Shown here piece after piece: positions 14,840 to 25,056 of a stretch of DNA of 50,261 bases. A program made the translations under genes and the position numbers. This stretch comes from an uncultured Oscillospiraceae bacterium. Its GTDB lineage: Bacteria > Bacillota > Clostridia > Oscillospirales > Acutalibacteraceae. The stretch is taken from contig URKX01000013.1 of the NCBI GenBank assembly GCA_900548545.1, positions 1 to 50,261 on the forward strand, written 5' to 3'. Numbering within the stretch: the stretch's first letter is position 1; each line of letters starts with the position of its first letter. The notes beneath the pieces are model-generated. The model saw only the letters and a program-made list of their open reading frames with translations, was not told the origin of the DNA and ran no database searches.

Positions 14840-16600
14840 ATGAAGTTACGGAAGATTTTAGCTGTGGTTTTGGCACTGGCTTTGCTGTGCACCACCCTGG
14901 CAGCTTGCGGCAATGACGCTGGTTCCGGCACCAGCTCCGGCAGCGCCAGCTCCGGCGCCGACGCGGGCGACACCGCCACCGGTACCTCCGGCGGCACGCT
15001 GAACCTGCGTTCCACCATGGAGCCCACCAGCCTGAACAGCTTGCTGGCCACTTATGCCTACGACTTTACTCCCATGCAGGCCATGATCGAATGCCTGTAC
15101 CGGAAAGACGAGAACGACGTGCCCCAGCCTGCGGCCGCTGAAACCATCGACGTTTCCGACGACGGCCTGACCTACACCTTCCACCTGCGGGAAGACGCTG
15201 TTTGGTCCAACGGCGACCCCGTGGTGGCCACCGACTTCGAGTTCGCCTGGAAGCAGGCCCTGAACCCCAAAGTCGCCGCCGCCTACGGATACATCCTGTA
15301 TATGCTGGAAAACGCCGAGGCATATTTCAACTATGAAAGCTACGTCATGGATCCCGACGCCTGGGTGGAAGCCAACCCCGATAAGGAGGTCCCCGCCGAA
15401 GTCACTTGGGAAGACGTTGGCGTGAAGGTCATCGACGAGTACACCCTGGAAGCCAAGCTGGTCAACCCCCTGCCCTACGCAGGCGACCTGTTCGCCTTCC
15501 CCATCATGTGCCCCATCAACGAGAAGTTCTACAACGAGGTGGGCGCTGACAAGTATGCCACCGAGGTGGAGTACTTCTGCACCAACGGCATCTACAACAT
15601 CACCGGTTGGGAGCACAACAGCTCCATCACCTTCGAAAAACGCGAAGACTACTGGAACGCCGAGGCGATCGGCCCCGATAAGGTGGTCTACAAGATCATC
15701 TCCGACAGCCAGGCCGGCCTGAACTCTTACCTGTCCCGCGAGATCGACTACACCGATTTGGACAGCGGCGAGACCGTGCTCCAGGCTGAGAACGCCGGTT
15801 TTGAGGTTGGCGTCAAGCCCTCTCGTTCCTCTTACTACCTGCTGGCCAATGTGAACGACCCCTACCTTTCCAACCAGAACCTGCGCCTGGCCCTGGCTTA
15901 CTCTGTGGACCGCCAGGCTTTGATCGACGCGGTGTACCAGAACGACAACCAGCCCATGACCAGCTTTGTGCCTCCCGCCACCATGGGCGCCAACGGCTCC
16001 TCCTTCCAGGAGGCCCTGCTGGCTGAAAAGGGCGAGATGTACCCCGCTGCCGCGGATCTGGACAAAGCGAAGGAATACCTGGACGCCGCCCTCTCCGAAC
16101 TGGGCTGCACCGTGGATCAAATTACCCTTTCCATCGACTGCTCTGACGACGCCCTGCGCCGCAACTGCGCCACCTTCCTGCAGGAGCAGTGGAGGCAGAA
16201 CCTGGGCATTGAGAACATCGCGGTCAATTCCAAGCAGGCCGCTCAGGTTTCCGCAGACCGGAACGCCGGCAACTATTGTATGTCCCTGGGCGGCTGGTCC
16301 CCCGACTACAACGATTCCATGACTTTCCTGGATCTGTGGCTGACCGGCGGCGGCAACAACGACACTGGCTGGAGCAGCGAAGAGTATGACAGCCTGATCG
16401 CCCAGGCCATTGCCGAACCCGACGAAGAGGCCCGTCAGCAGATGCTGTTCCAGTGCGAGGAGATCCTGGCTGAAGAGATGCCCATCATCCCGCTGTACTG
16501 GCAGTGCCAGAACTACTCCTACAACACCGACAAGATCGTTGACGGCGCCCGTATCACCGCCAACCAGACCACCTTCTGGTACGCTACTCTTGCCGAGTAA
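14840..16600 (+). CDS. oppA: Oligopeptide ABC transporter substrate-binding lipoprotein
   Basis: A 586-residue family 5 extracellular solute-binding protein anchored to the outer face of the membrane. The signal peptide ends in the lipobox LAAC (Cys23), followed by a Gly/Ser/Ala-rich linker to about residue 50. The mature part begins TLNLRSTMEPTSLNSLLATY and has the family landmarks YTFHLREDAVWSNGDPV and LRLALAYSVDRQAL. GGGGG lies 9 bases before ATG 14840. It heads oppABCDF, with a 197-base gap before oppB. Peptide specificity is by family only. Confidence 0.92.
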   Translation: MKLRKILAVVLALALLCTTLAACGNDAGSGTSSGSASSGADAGDTATGTSGGTLNLRSTMEPTSLNSLLATYAYDFTPMQAMIECLYRKDENDVPQPAAAETIDVSDDGLTYTFHLREDAVWSNGDPVVATDFEFAWKQALNPKVAAAYGYILYMLENAEAYFNYESYVMDPDAWVEANPDKEVPAEVTWEDVGVKVIDEYTLEAKLVNPLPYAGDLFAFPIMCPINEKFYNEVGADKYATEVEYFCTNGIYNITGWEHNSSITFEKREDYWNAEAIGPDKVVYKIISDSQAGLNSYLSREIDYTDLDSGETVLQAENAGFEVGVKPSRSSYYLLANVNDPYLSNQNLRLALAYSVDRQALIDAVYQNDNQPMTSFVPPATMGANGSSFQEALLAEKGEMYPAAADLDKAKEYLDAALSELGCTVDQITLSIDCSDDALRRNCATFLQEQWRQNLGIENIAVNSKQAAQVSADRNAGNYCMSLGGWSPDYNDSMTFLDLWLTGGGNNDTGWSSEEYDSLIAQAIAEPDEEARQQMLFQCEEILAEEMPIIPLYWQCQNYSYNTDKIVDGARITANQTTFWYATLAE

Positions 16601-16645
16601 GCTTTTGAAAAGAACGGATACTCGATAGTCTTTACCGCATCAGCA

Positions 16646-16732
16646 GGCGAGGGCGCTTTGGTGTCCTCGCCCCGCGGTATTTTACAGGTCTTTCTATCGG
16701 ACGCGTTGGGCCCCGAGGCGGGCCCTTTGCGT
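16646..16732 (+). promoter_or_regulatory. Two hairpins between oppA and oppB
   Basis: Hairpin 1 (16646-16671) pairs GGCGAGG with CCTCGCC around 12 bases. Hairpin 2 (16701-16732) pairs ACGC/GCGT and GGGCCC/GGGCCC around CGAGGC. Neither is followed by a long T-run. Such structures often protect the 3' end of a highly expressed binding-protein message. Function is inferred. Confidence 0.5.
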
Positions 16733-16797
16733 GCCGGTGGGGATGGATGAGAGAAAAGCAGCAGAATTTCAGATTAGGAAAGGAGGAAACTTGCGGC

Positions 16798-17736
16798 ATG
16801 GCTAAGTATTTTCTCAAGCGGATCGGCTATGGTGTAGTGACGCTGTTCGTGCTGGTTTCGCTGACTTTTTTCATGCAGCAGCTTCTGCCGGGCGAACCCT
16901 TCACGGGTGAAAAGGACCTTCCCGAAGCCATCGTGCAGGCTCTTTACGCCAAGTATGGCTTGGACAAGCCCCTTTGGCAGCAGTATTTTATCTACATCGG
17001 CAACTGCCTCCACGGAGATTTGGGTGTCTCTTTGCAGAATAACCGCGAGGTTACCGCGGTGATCGCCGAAAGCTTTGTGGTTTCGTTCGACGTGGGCATC
17101 CGGGCCATCCTGTTTGCCTTTGTTATGGGCGTGGTGCTGGGCACTGTAGCCGCGATCAAGCGCGGCTCCCCCATTGACACCATTTGTATGCTCATCGCCC
17201 TGGTGGGCGTTTCGGTCCCCAGTTTTATCGTGGCTTCCATCCTCCAGTATTTCCTGGCCATGAAAGTGACCATGGCCCTGGGGTTCCCTGTTTTCGCCAC
17301 CACAGGCTGGGCCGGCTGGAACTCGAAGATCCTGCCCGTGTTTGCCCTGGGTTTCGGTTCTTTGGCGCAGATCTCCCGTTTGACCCGCACCTCTATGCTG
17401 GACGTGCTGGGCCAAGATTACATCAAGACTGCCCGGGCCAAGGGCCTTTCCCAGCCCGCCATCATCTGGAAGCACGCGCTGCGCAACGCCATCACCCCGG
17501 TGGTCACCGTTTTGGGCCCCATCGCGGCCGGCGTGCTCACCGGCGGCTTCGTGGTGGAGAACATCTTCTCCATCCCTGGCATGGGCCGTTACTTTGTGCT
17601 GAGCATCCAGAACCGGGACTACACCATGATTTCCGGCACCACCATTTTCTACGGCACGTTCCTGATTTTTGCCAACCTGGTTGTGGACTTGGTGTACGGC
17701 ATCATCGACCCAAGAGTAAAACTGGAGGAGGGCTGA
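16798..17736 (+). CDS. oppB: Oligopeptide ABC transporter permease OppB
   Basis: A 312-residue permease, one half of the membrane channel. It starts MAKYFLKRIGYGVVTLFVLVSLTFF, a standard DppB/OppB first helix. The cytoplasmic coupling loop (EAA motif) is DYIKTARAKGLSQPAIIWKHALRNA. Six transmembrane segments are expected. I chose ATG 16798, which follows AAAGGAGG; an ATG 17 codons upstream lacks a ribosome site. oppC starts 4 bases after its stop. Confidence 0.94.
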   Translation: MAKYFLKRIGYGVVTLFVLVSLTFFMQQLLPGEPFTGEKDLPEAIVQALYAKYGLDKPLWQQYFIYIGNCLHGDLGVSLQNNREVTAVIAESFVVSFDVGIRAILFAFVMGVVLGTVAAIKRGSPIDTICMLIALVGVSVPSFIVASILQYFLAMKVTMALGFPVFATTGWAGWNSKILPVFALGFGSLAQISRLTRTSMLDVLGQDYIKTARAKGLSQPAIIWKHALRNAITPVVTVLGPIAAGVLTGGFVVENIFSIPGMGRYFVLSIQNRDYTMISGTTIFYGTFLIFANLVVDLVYGIIDPRVKLEEG

Positions 17737-17740
17737 ACCT

Positions 17741-18694
17741 ATGGAAAAAATTGAGAAAAACCGTTTCACATGGGTTGGTTCCGACCCGGAAAAACGGGAA
17801 GGCATTGCCCGCCCCAGCGTGACCTATTGGCAGGACGCCTTGGGCCGTTTGCGCCGCAACCCCGTGGCCATGGTGTGCCTGTGCATTATCCTGCTGCTGA
17901 TCCTTTCCTGCGTTTTGGTCCCGTTTTTCACCCCCTTTGACAGCCGCGAGCAGCACCTGTCCTGCGGCAACAAGGGCTTTATGTTCCAGTGCGTGGACGG
18001 CCGCTACGAGGGCCAGAACCTGGTCCACGTGTTCGGCACCGACAACTTGGGCCGCGACCTGCTGGTGCGCACCTTTGAGGGCGGCCGCGTGTCCCTGATG
18101 ATCGCCTTTGCCGCTGTGGCGGTGAACCTGGTCATCGGCATGATCTACGGCGGCATCTCCGGATACTTCGGCGGCACCGTGGACAACGTGATGATGCGTA
18201 TTGTGGAAGTCATCAACGGCATCCCCTTTATGATCATCATGGTGCTGCTGATGATGGTGCTGCCCCAGGGCGTGTTCACCATGGTTATCGCCTACGCCAC
18301 CACCGGGTGGACCGGTATGGCCCGCCTGGTCCGCGGCCAGAGCCTGTCTTTGAAGAACCAGGAGTTCGTTGTGGCCGCCGAGGCCATGGGCGCCGGCGCC
18401 GGCCGGATCATCGGCAAGCACCTGCTGCCCAACACCCTTTCCGTGGTCATCATCAATGTGACCCTGGCAGTGCCCAGCGCCATCTTCACCGAGGCGTTCC
18501 TTTCTTACATTGGCTTGGGCGTGCCGGTGCCCAACCCCTCCTGGGGTATGTTGGCCCAGGAAGGCGCCAGCGTGTTCCAGCTGTATCCCCACCGCCTTTG
18601 GATCCCGGCTATCGCCATCAGCCTGACCATGCTTTCGTTCAACCTGTTGGGCGACGGTTTGCGGGATGCCTTTGACCCGCGTTTGAGGAGGTAA
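17741..18694 (+). CDS. oppC: Oligopeptide ABC transporter permease OppC
   Basis: The second permease half, 317 residues. The OppC-type N-terminal helix is preceded by a cytoplasmic tail (WQDALGRLRRNPVAMVCL). A short outer insert contains the characteristic HVFGTDNLGRDLLVR motif. The EAA loop reads EFVVAAEAMGAGAGRIIGKHLLPN. It lies 4 bases after oppB and 6 bases before oppD, so expression is coupled. Confidence 0.94.
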   Translation: MEKIEKNRFTWVGSDPEKREGIARPSVTYWQDALGRLRRNPVAMVCLCIILLLILSCVLVPFFTPFDSREQHLSCGNKGFMFQCVDGRYEGQNLVHVFGTDNLGRDLLVRTFEGGRVSLMIAFAAVAVNLVIGMIYGGISGYFGGTVDNVMMRIVEVINGIPFMIIMVLLMMVLPQGVFTMVIAYATTGWTGMARLVRGQSLSLKNQEFVVAAEAMGAGAGRIIGKHLLPNTLSVVIINVTLAVPSAIFTEAFLSYIGLGVPVPNPSWGMLAQEGASVFQLYPHRLWIPAIAISLTMLSFNLLGDGLRDAFDPRLRR

Positions 18695-18700
18695 TGCGCC

Positions 18701-19718
<1,018 letters not shown>

Positions 19719-19729
<11 letters not shown>

Positions 19730-20693
19730 GAATAACGAGGTGCTCCTCTCCCTGGAGGACATCTGCAAATACTTTAAAGTGTCCGGCGGCACCCTGAAGG
19801 CCGTGGACCATGTGAGCTTTGACATCCACAAGGGCGAAACCATGGGCCTGGTGGGCGAGTCCGGCTGCGGCAAGTCCACGTTGGGCCGCGTGGCCATGGG
19901 CATTTACCCTCCCACCCACGGCAAGCTGACCTACAAGGGCAAGCAGGTGAACCTGAAGCACGCCAAGGACCGCTTCAATTACTCCAAGGTGGCCCAGATC
20001 ATCTTCCAGGACCCCTACGCCTCCCTGGACCCCCGTATGACGGTTTCCTCCATCATCCAAGAGGGCATGGAGATCCACAATATGTACGACGCCAAGCGCC
20101 GCAAGGAGCGGGTGTACGAGCTGCTGGAGATGGTGGGCCTCAACCGCGAACACGCCAACCGTTTCCCCCACGAGTTCTCTGGCGGCCAGCGGCAGCGTAT
20201 CGGCATTGCCCGCGCCTTGGCCATCGAGCCGGAATTCATCGTGTGCGACGAGCCCATTTCCGCTTTGGACGTGTCCATCCAGTCCCAGGTGATCAACCTT
20301 CTGGCGGAACTCCAGGAGCGTTTGGGCCTGACCTACCTGTTCATCGCCCACGACCTGAACATCGTCAAGTACATTTCCGACCGGATCGCCGTGATGTACC
20401 TGGGCAACGTGGTGGAACTGGCCAGCTCTGACGAGCTGTACAAGAACACCCTGCACCCCTATTCCCAGGCCCTGCTGTCGGCCGTGCCCATCCCGGACCC
20501 CAGCGCCGAGGCCCAGAAGCAGCGGATCATCATTTCCGGCGACGTGCCCAGCCCCATCAACACCCCCAAGGGCTGCAACTTTGCCGGCCGCTGCCCCAAG
20601 GCCTGCGACCAGTGCAAAGAGAGCAAGCCTCCCCTGCAGGAGATCACTCCCGGCCACTTTGTGGCCTGCCATCTGGTGCAGCCCCAAAAGTAA
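19719..20693 (+). CDS. oppF: Oligopeptide ABC transporter ATPase OppF
   Basis: The partner ATPase of OppD, 324 residues. Walker A is GESGCGKST, the signature is FSGGQRQRIGIARAL, Walker B is FIVCDEPISALD. The C-terminal extension carries CNFAGRCPKACDQC. ATG 19719, with AAAGGGGAGA upstream, begins inside the end of oppD. It is the last gene of the operon and is followed by a terminator. Confidence 0.95.
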
Positions 20694-20709
20694 AGACGAG
20701 GGTTTCAAG

Positions 20710-20740
20710 AAGCCTGCCGCAAGCCGCGGCGGGCTTTTTT
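20710..20740 (+). terminator. Terminator of the opp operon
   Basis: AGCCTGCCGC pairs with GCGGCGGGCT around a short loop (one T-G pair), followed by six T. Confidence 0.9.
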
Positions 20741-20980
20741 GCTTCCGTTAGGGGCGATTTCCGGAAAAAAGGGGAACCCTACGGAGGGGAATCACAAAAC
20801 TGGCTGAAAAAACAAGAGAAAAATTGTTCGGTACGGCAAAAATCGAAAAAGATGTGGATTTTTGTAGAAAACCGCCTGGATGTATGTTAAGATTTTATTA
20901 AGGAATGGCCTGGCAAAGGAAACGCGCGCTGGGTTAATAACGGTGTTTTCCAAAACGGAAAAGAAAGGAAAGGCAGGATC
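20741..20980. other. Gap between opp and the PRPP synthetase gene
   Basis: About 240 bases, AT-rich, with no open frame I can support. The prs promoter must lie here, but no -35/-10 pair stands out. A short inverted repeat, TTTTCC and GGAAAA (near 20946-20962), lies just before the prs ribosome site. Confidence 0.4.
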
Positions 20981-22159
20981 ATGGAACAATCGGCTCAGTT
21001 TTTTTTCAGCCCTGAAAACCGTGTGGCCCCTCTGGGGATTGTGGCCTTAAACGGCGCTGAGGAGCTGGCGGACAAAATCGAGGCGCATCTGGTGCGCTGG
21101 GCCAAGCAGGCAGGCATGGACTTCGACACCTTCCGCATTGGATGCAGCTGCCCCCGGTTCTCTTCGGGGGACGGCAAGGGCATTTTAAACAGCTCAGTGC
21201 GGGGCTATGACTTGTACTTTATCGTGGATGTGGGCAACTACAGCTGCACCTACAAGTATTTTGGCCAGGAAAACCATATGTCCCCTGACGACCATTTTCA
21301 GGACTTGAAGCGGCTGATCCAGGCCGCCATGGGCAAGGCCCACCGGATCAACGTGGTGATGCCCCTGCTGTACGGCGGGCGGCAGCACCGCCGCAGCTAC
21401 CGGGAGTCCCTGGACTGCGCTTTCGCCCTGCAAGAGCTGAAAAATATGGGTGTGGACAGCGTGGTGACCTTTGACGCCCACGACCCCCGCGTTGCCAACG
21501 CGGTGCCCCTGATGAGCTTTGACAACCTGATGCCCTCTTACCAAGTGCTCAAGGCCATGTTCAAGGCGTTCCCCGACCTGTCCACTGACCGGGAGGACTT
21601 TATGGTGGTTTCCCCCGACGAGGGCGCCCTGAACCGGAATATGTACTATGCCTCCGTGCTGGGCTGCGAGCTGGGGATGTTCTACAAGCGCCGGGACTAC
21701 TCCCGCATGGTGGACGGCCGCAACCCCATTGTTGCCCACGAGTACCTGGGCAGCGACGTGGCCGGCAAGGACGTGTTTGTGTCTGACGACATCATTTCCT
21801 CCGGCGAGTCCATGCTGGACATTGCCTACAACCTGAAGAAGCGCAACGCCAAGCGGATCTTCACCTATGCCACCTATGCCATCTTTACCAATGGCCTGGA
21901 ATCCTTTGACAAGGCTTACCAGGAGGGCATGATCGACGGTGTGTTTGGCTCCAACCTGACCTATCGCACCGAGGCGCTGAAGAACCGTCCCTGGTTCTAT
22001 GAGGTGGATGTTTCCAAGTACATTGCCTACTTTATCTCCGCCTTGAACCACGATATGTCCGTGTCCGCCATGATCGATCCCCATCAGAAGATCGACGCCC
22101 TGCTGGAGCGCCGCCGCCAGGAGCGCAGCTTGCAGCAAGGCGCCCAGCTGACTTTCTAA
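20981..22159 (+). CDS. prs: Ribose-phosphate pyrophosphokinase, long form
   Basis: Makes PRPP from ribose 5-phosphate and ATP for nucleotide, histidine and tryptophan synthesis. At 392 residues it is longer than the usual ~315. It keeps the family regions FDAHDPRVANAVP (metal and ATP site), VVSPDEGALNR, and the PRPP loop VFVSDDIISSGESMLDIAY. The extra length is spread through the N-terminal half and the C-terminus (a charged QERSLQQGAQLTF tail). AAAGGAAAGG precedes ATG 20981. It is monocistronic between opp and a terminator. The long form appears to be a clostridial variant. Confidence 0.85.
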   Translation: MEQSAQFFFSPENRVAPLGIVALNGAEELADKIEAHLVRWAKQAGMDFDTFRIGCSCPRFSSGDGKGILNSSVRGYDLYFIVDVGNYSCTYKYFGQENHMSPDDHFQDLKRLIQAAMGKAHRINVVMPLLYGGRQHRRSYRESLDCAFALQELKNMGVDSVVTFDAHDPRVANAVPLMSFDNLMPSYQVLKAMFKAFPDLSTDREDFMVVSPDEGALNRNMYYASVLGCELGMFYKRRDYSRMVDGRNPIVAHEYLGSDVAGKDVFVSDDIISSGESMLDIAYNLKKRNAKRIFTYATYAIFTNGLESFDKAYQEGMIDGVFGSNLTYRTEALKNRPWFYEVDVSKYIAYFISALNHDMSVSAMIDPHQKIDALLERRRQERSLQQGAQLTF

Positions 22160-22191
22160 AGCGGCGGGCCGGCAGGCTTTAAAAAAAAACG

Positions 22192-22229
22192 AAAAAAGTG
22201 GCTTTGCAGAACGCAAGGCCACTTTTTTG
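22192..22229 (+). terminator. Terminator after prs
   Basis: AAAAAAGTGGCTTTGC pairs with GCAAGGCCACTTTTTT (one mismatch) around AGAAC, ending in six T. Confidence 0.92.
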
Positions 22230-22600
22230 CACTTGCGGGGTCCGTGCCCGGACGGGGCAATCCGCACCTGCGGTGGGCACGCCGCACCTGCGGTGAGCAA
22301 TCCGCCCCACTGCCTGCGGCAGGGGCGGGGGCAAGTCGACACGGGCTGGACGGGGTTCCCCATTTGCCGGCGGCAACGGAAGGGTTCTTCCCTTTTCCGG
22401 AAACACTATAAATCGCGGACTGCGAGGGCGCCAACCCCAGTGTGGGGGGAGTAAGCGCAGCGCACGCACCTGCGGTGGGCACGCCGTCCTTCTGCCTGCG
22501 GCAGGGGCGGAAGAGGATCCTCGCGGACTGCAAGGGATAGCTACCTCGCAATGGGAGCGAGGAACGAGCGAAACCGCGAATTGCATCCAGGCGCAGCCTG
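22230..22600 (+). repeat. Mosaic repeat island 1
   Basis: About 370 bases of GC-rich non-coding sequence made of modules that recur elsewhere. They include a 98-bp core (22330-22427) matched at about 95% by hand count, inverted, at 35301-35398. They also include the 19-mer GGAGTAAGCGCAGCGCACG (22448-22466, exact at 25208 and 33308), the palindrome CTGCCTGCGGCAGG twice (22311, 22492), CACCTGCGGTG modules three times, and AACCGCGAATTGCATCCAGGC near the end. No coding frame is credible. Confidence 0.85.
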
Positions 22601-22605
22601 GGGGG

Positions 22606-22634
22606 TTTACAAATGGAGGGAAAGCGCATATAAT
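22606..22634 (+). promoter_or_regulatory. Promoter of the cysE-cysS transcript
   Basis: TTTACA (22606-22611), 17 bases, and a perfect TATAAT (22629-22634). Transcription should begin near 22641, at the 5' end of the T-box leader. Confidence 0.85.
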
Positions 22635-22640
22635 AAGGGC

Positions 22641-22867
22641 AAATGCAAAGAAGGAAAGAAGTACCTGTCCCGCCCGGCGCCAGAGAGAAGGGGTCACCGG
22701 CTGCAAGCCCCGTCCACCGGGGGATGGGGAAATGCGTTCCGGAGCAGGCGGGGGGAAATCCCCACCCGGCGGGAGCCGTTATCAGCCAAACGAGCCTAAA
22801 AGCGAAGTGGGACCGCGAGTGATCATCGCCTTCGCAAACGCAATTGCGTTTGCGGGGGCGTTTTTTT
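22641..22867 (+). promoter_or_regulatory. T-box leader, cysteine specifier
   Basis: A tRNA-sensing leader upstream of cysE and cysS. The T-box element reads AAGTGGGACCGCG (22805-22817), close to the AGGGTGGNACCGCG consensus. The terminator is a perfect 22-bp palindrome (22833-22854) with outer pairs, then TTTTTTT (22861-22867). A stem I-like purine segment (AGAGAGAAGG) precedes a TGC triplet at 22702-22704, followed by a purine as specifiers usually are. TGC is a cysteine codon, agreeing with the genes controlled. Uncharged tRNA-Cys would favour readthrough. Confidence 0.9.
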
Positions 22868-22902
22868 ATCCCGGTCCCGTTTGAGAGAAAGGGGATGCTG
22901 CC

Positions 22903-23565
22903 ATGTTTCGCACGCTTCGAGAGGACCTGGACGCGGTGATGGACCGGGACCCGGCCGCCCGTTCCCGGTGGGAAGTTTTCTTCCTGTATTCCGGGTTTAA
23001 GGCGGTCCGGTCCCACCGGAAGGCCAACTGGTGTTACCGCCACAACTTGAAGTTCCTGGCCCGTTGGATCTCCCAGCGTTCCCGCCGGAAAACCGGCATT
23101 GAGATCCACCCCGCCGCCCAGATCGGCCGGGGGCTGTTCATCGACCACGGCATGGGCGTGGTCATCGGCGAAACCACTCAGATCGGCGACAACTGCACCC
23201 TGTACCAGGGGGTCACCCTGGGAGGCACCGGCAAGGACCAGGGCAAACGCCACCCCACCTTGGGGAACAACGTCCTGGTGGGGGCGGGCGCCAAAGTGCT
23301 GGGCCCCTTTACCGTGGGGGATAACGCCCGGGTGGCTGCCGGGGCGGTGGTGCTGGCCGCTGTACCGGAGGACGCCACCGCTGTGGGCGTCCCTGCCCGG
23401 GTGGTGAAGATCGGAAACCAGCGGGTGGTTCACCCCAGCCAGCAGCTGGACCAGATCCACGTGGCCGACCCGGTTTCCATGGAGCTGTGCAGGCTGCGGG
23501 GAGAAATCGAGCGGCTCCAGCGCCGGGTGGAAAGCCTGGAAGAGCCCGCCCCCCAGGAAGGATAA
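22903..23565 (+). CDS. cysE: Serine O-acetyltransferase
   Basis: Acetylates serine to O-acetylserine, the first step of cysteine synthesis. A 220-residue protein with an N-terminal helical domain, then left-handed beta-helix hexapeptide repeats (GIEIHPAAQIGRGLFIDHG...VVIGETTQIGDNCTLYQGVTLGGTG). The catalytic His is in IDHGMG. The C-terminus is extended and charged (LRGEIERLQRRVESLEE, likely coiled coil). It lies 35 bases after the T-box terminator and 72 bases before cysS, so both answer to cysteine tRNA charging. Confidence 0.94.
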   Translation: MFRTLREDLDAVMDRDPAARSRWEVFFLYSGFKAVRSHRKANWCYRHNLKFLARWISQRSRRKTGIEIHPAAQIGRGLFIDHGMGVVIGETTQIGDNCTLYQGVTLGGTGKDQGKRHPTLGNNVLVGAGAKVLGPFTVGDNARVAAGAVVLAAVPEDATAVGVPARVVKIGNQRVVHPSQQLDQIHVADPVSMELCRLRGEIERLQRRVESLEEPAPQEG

Positions 23566-23637
23566 AAAAAGACCCGGCCCAGAGCCGGTGGAAGGAAACG
23601 GTGCCGGGAGTGCCCCGGCGGAAAGGATGGAACCTGT

Positions 23638-25056
23638 ATGGAACTCTACAATACCCTCACCCAGAAGAAGGAGCCCTTTGTGCCCCACACCCCCGGTCAG
23701 GTGAAAATGTACACCTGCGGCCCCACGGTGTACCACTATGCCCACATCGGCAACCTGCGCACCTACATCATGGAGGACGTGCTGGAAAAATACCTCCGGT
23801 ACGATGGCAACCAGGTGGACCGGGTGATGAACATCACCGACGTGGGGCATCTGTCCAGCGACGCGGATACCGGCGAGGATAAGATGCTGGCCGGCGCCCG
23901 CCGGGAGCACAAGACCGTGCTGCAAATCGCCCAGTTTTACACCGACGCCTTTTTCAAGGACTGCGAGAAGCTGAACATCCGCAAGCCCGACACCGTGGTG
24001 CCCGCCACCAGCCGGGTGGCGGATTTCATCCACATGGTGGAGGTGCTGCTGGAAAAGGGCTACGCCTATGAGGCCGGCGGCAATGTGTACTTTGACACGT
24101 CCAAACTGGAAAATTACTACGTGTTCGGCAACCAGAACAGCGAGGATCTGGCTGTGGGTGTCCGGGACAGCGTGGAAGAGGACGGCAATAAGCGGAACAA
24201 GACCGACTTTGTGCTGTGGTTCACCAAGTCCAAGTTCGACGACCAGGAGCTGAAGTGGGAATCCCCCTGGGGCCTGGGCTACCCCGGATGGCACATTGAG
24301 TGCTCTGCCATCTCCGTGAAGGAGCTGGGGGAGTACCTGGACATCCACTGCGGCGGCATTGACAACGCCTTCCCCCACCACACCAACGAGATCGCCCAAA
24401 GTGAAGCCTACCTGGGCCATCCCTGGTGCAAAAACTGGTTCCATGTGCTCCATTTAAACGACGCCCGGGGCAAGATGAGCAAGTCCAAGGGCGGGTTCCT
24501 GACCGTGTCCCTGTTGGAGGAGAAGGGGTACGACCCCCTGGTGTACCGGCTGTTCTGCCTCCAGTCCCACTACCGCAAGCCCCTGACCTTCTCCTTTGAA
24601 ACCCTGGACAACGCCGCCCAGGCGTACCAAAAGCTGGTCCAGCGCATCGCCGCCCTGAAAGCGGATGGCGACCCGGATTTGGAAGCCGCAATGCCTTACC
24701 AGGAGAAATTCAAAGAGGCCCTGGGCAACGACCTGAACACCTCCCTGGGGCTGACGGTGCTGTACGACGTGCTGAAAGCCGATTTGACCGACGCCACCAA
24801 GCGGTACCTTGTCGGGGACTTTGACCAGGTGCTGTCCCTGGGCCTGCTGGAAGCCGCGGCCAAGGGGGCGAAGCCCGCCGGGAAGGAACTTTCCGCTGAG
24901 GAAGCCGTGGAGATCGAAGCGTTGATCGCAAAGCGTGCCGAGGCCCGGAAGAACAAGGATTGGGCCACCGCCGACGCCATCCGCGACCAGCTGGCCGCCC
25001 GCCACGTGGTGATGAAGGATACCGCAAACGGCGTGGAGTGGCACGTGGGTCCGTGA
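23638..25056 (+). CDS. cysS: Cysteinyl-tRNA synthetase
   Basis: Class I synthetase that charges tRNA-Cys, 472 residues. The signature CGPTVYHYAHIGNLRTY holds the HIGH-like motif and the first zinc cysteine. The other zinc-site region is WHIECSA, and KMSKS appears intact (GKMSKSKGG). The C-terminal helical domain ends with the family feature ADAIRDQL. Second gene under the cysteine T-box. Its stop is followed at once by a mosaic repeat island. Confidence 0.96.
   Translation: MELYNTLTQKKEPFVPHTPGQVKMYTCGPTVYHYAHIGNLRTYIMEDVLEKYLRYDGNQVDRVMNITDVGHLSSDADTGEDKMLAGARREHKTVLQIAQFYTDAFFKDCEKLNIRKPDTVVPATSRVADFIHMVEVLLEKGYAYEAGGNVYFDTSKLENYYVFGNQNSEDLAVGVRDSVEEDGNKRNKTDFVLWFTKSKFDDQELKWESPWGLGYPGWHIECSAISVKELGEYLDIHCGGIDNAFPHHTNEIAQSEAYLGHPWCKNWFHVLHLNDARGKMSKSKGGFLTVSLLEEKGYDPLVYRLFCLQSHYRKPLTFSFETLDNAAQAYQKLVQRIAALKADGDPDLEAAMPYQEKFKEALGNDLNTSLGLTVLYDVLKADLTDATKRYLVGDFDQVLSLGLLEAAAKGAKPAGKELSAEEAVEIEALIAKRAEARKNKDWATADAIRDQLAARHVVMKDTANGVEWHVGP

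Noticed and set aside
20821..20900. prs promoter candidates around TTTGTA/TATGTT
   Set aside because: No -35/-10 pair had both boxes and a 16-18 base spacer with acceptable matches.
22156..24453. 765-codon minus-strand open frame
   Set aside because: It runs through the prs terminator, a repeat island and the T-box, and is antisense to cysE and cysS, so it cannot be a real gene.
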